DNA of 64,000 bases from an uncultured Apibacter sp. GTDB taxonomy: Bacteria > Bacteroidota > Bacteroidia > Flavobacteriales > Weeksellaceae. The notes beneath the pieces were generated by a model. It was not told where the DNA came from and did no database searches. It saw only the letters and a program-made list of their open reading frames with translations. Position numbers and translations under genes: made by a program. Positions 62,918 through 64,000 of this stretch are shown piece after piece. Numbering within the stretch: position 1 is the first letter of the stretch; the number at the start of each line of letters is the position of its first letter. Location: positions 124,001 through 188,000 of the forward strand of contig CALYQD010000002.1 of the NCBI GenBank assembly GCA_945280365.1. Reading direction: 5' to 3'.

Positions 62918-64000
62918 TTATGATTCTTTTCTATTCCTTATTTTGTATTGGTAAAATACATTAGGTTTTGTTCCTACTTCTTCCAACAATACATATTTCC
63001 TTTTATCTTTAGCTAGTTTTGCAATTTCTGATGAAGAATCATTAATGTCTCCAAATTTAATTGCTCCACTAGAGCAAGCCAGTGAACAAGCCACCTGAAA
63101 CTCTCCGTCTTCTACTTTTCTTCCTTGCTTTTTCGCTTCTAGAATTGTAGCTTGGGTCATTTGTATACATAGGGAGCATTTTTCCATAACTCCTCTTGAA
63201 CGAACAACGACATCTGGATTTAATACCATCCTTCCTAAATCGTTATTCATATTATAATCAAACTTGTCATTAAGCGCATAATTGAACCAATTGAAACGGC
63301 GTACTTTATACGGACAGTTATTTGCACAATAACGAGTTCCTACGCATCGATTGTATGCCATATGATTTTGCCCTTGTTTACCGTGTGAAGTTGCCGCTAC
63401 CGGGCAAACAGTTTCACAAGGAGCATGGTTACAATGTTGACACATTACAGGTTGAAAAATTACATCCGGATTGGTAGGATTGGGTTCGATCAACTCTTTA
63501 TACATAGGAACTTGATCTAAATCTTCCAAGATTTCTTCTTTTTGCTCAATTCGTTTTTTTGAAGAATAATATCTGTCAATACGTAACCAATACATATCTC
63601 TTGACATCCGTATCTCTTCTTTACCAACTACGGGTACATTATTTTCTGCTTGACAAGCAATAATACAAGCGCCACATCCGGTACACGCATTTAAATCAAC
63701 TGAAAGATTAAAATGTGGACCGTCTGTACTATCATAATCTCTCCATAGATCAACCTTATTCATGGGCATCTCTCCCACATAGGAATCCATCTTTAATGGC
63801 TCATTCCATTCTTTGGAATCTACATTTAAGAAAGTATCCAGAGAAATCTCTCTTGCTATTTCATATCTACCCATCAATGTTCCTTGCATTTGCATAGAAG
63901 CAAATTCATGAATACCTTTAACAGGGTTTATAGTTACATTATATTGTACAAAATTTGATTTCAAATATATCGGAAATGCATTGATCCCTGTCTGACCTAC
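62918..64000 (-). CDS. actB: alternative complex III iron-sulfur subunit ActB, C-terminal part (5' end beyond window)
   Basis: Partial: the frame stays open to base 64000 (reading VGQTGINAFPIYLK at the edge), so the TTG at 63964 in the ORF track is not a start. Complete ActB proteins are about 1000 aa with an N-terminal molybdopterin-like domain lacking the cofactor; that part is outside. The visible 360 residues hold the Fe-S domain: CTGCGACIIACQAEN, CQHCNHAPCETVCPVAA, CVGTRYCANNCPYKVRRFNWFNY and KCSLC with ACSLACSSGAI. The last gene of the operon upstream, actA, is also outside. Confidence 0.95.
   Translation of the reverse strand, partial: VGQTGINAFPIYLKSNFVQYNVTINPVKGIHEFASMQMQGTLMGRYEIAREISLDTFLNVDSKEWNEPLKMDSYVGEMPMNKVDLWRDYDSTDGPHFNLSVDLNACTGCGACIIACQAENNVPVVGKEEIRMSRDMYWLRIDRYYSSKKRIEQKEEILEDLDQVPMYKELIEPNPTNPDVIFQPVMCQHCNHAPCETVCPVAATSHGKQGQNHMAYNRCVGTRYCANNCPYKVRRFNWFNYALNDKFDYNMNNDLGRMVLNPDVVVRSRGVMEKCSLCIQMTQATILEAKKQGRKVEDGEFQVACSLACSSGAIKFGDINDSSSEIAKLAKDKRKYVLLEEVGTKPNVFYQYKIRNRKES

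Overview
The window is AT-rich DNA (roughly 30% G+C by eye) from a member of the Bacteroidota, most likely a Flavobacteriia/Weeksellaceae-type bacterium. I base this on type IX secretion components (a PorW/SprE-like lipoprotein and a PorG-like barrel), alternative complex III (act genes), signal peptides ending in AQ or GQ, several TAnnTTTG (-7) promoter elements and no obvious Shine-Dalgarno sequences. A low-GC genus such as Apibacter would fit, but the genus is inference. No tRNA, rRNA, CRISPR array, intact insertion sequence or prophage was recognised.

Layout. 0-9 kb: FUSC-family membrane protein; a manA-plsC-yqaA operon; peptidase E; an orphan SUKH protein; CorA; aspS. 9.5-16 kb: PorW/SprE-like T9SS lipoprotein, a lipopolysaccharide-kinase-like protein, and a three-gene cassette (ArnC-like GT2, double LAB_N membrane protein, ArnT-like transferase) that probably decorates lipid A or another envelope lipid. 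16-26 kb: mdh, murF, then an envelope biogenesis operon (porG-like, uppS, bamA, two ompH/skp genes) divergent from a polyprenyl synthase. 26-35 kb: oligopeptidase B, a YbjQ protein, nuoABCD without the rest of the nuo operon, and a TonB-dependent siderophore receptor. 35-44 kb: a DUF4130/radical-SAM DNA-metabolism pair and a heavy-metal RND efflux operon in which the inner-membrane pump and a TolC-like outer-membrane factor share one 1435-codon reading frame. 44-57.4 kb: a surface polysaccharide locus (priming transferase, four glycosyltransferases, two polymerase/ligase-like membrane proteins, MurJ-like flippase, rmlD, rmlC, thioesterase, sugar aminotransferase). 57.6-64 kb: der and the actBCDEF part of alternative complex III; actB runs off the window end.

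How the genes fit together. Most of the window serves the cell envelope: precursor lipids (uppS, polyprenyl synthase, plsC), peptidoglycan (murF), outer-membrane assembly (bamA, ompH), T9SS, LPS decoration and surface polysaccharide. A second theme is respiration (nuoABCD, ACIII, mdh). The least ordinary observations are: the CusA-TolC fusion with what looks like an internal signal peptide at the junction; the nuo operon cut off after nuoD beside a 660-bp gene-free stretch with inverted and direct repeats; a 9-bp-arm dyad in the intergenic region upstream of the porG-uppS-bamA-ompH operon; an OmpH paralogue with a long low-complexity tail carrying a repeated GxGxKYVPK motif; and a SWEET-like double LAB_N protein between ArnC-like and ArnT-like genes.

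All functions come from reading protein motifs. No database search was run. Several track ORFs begin at TTG or carry implausible N-terminal extensions; I moved those starts and say so.
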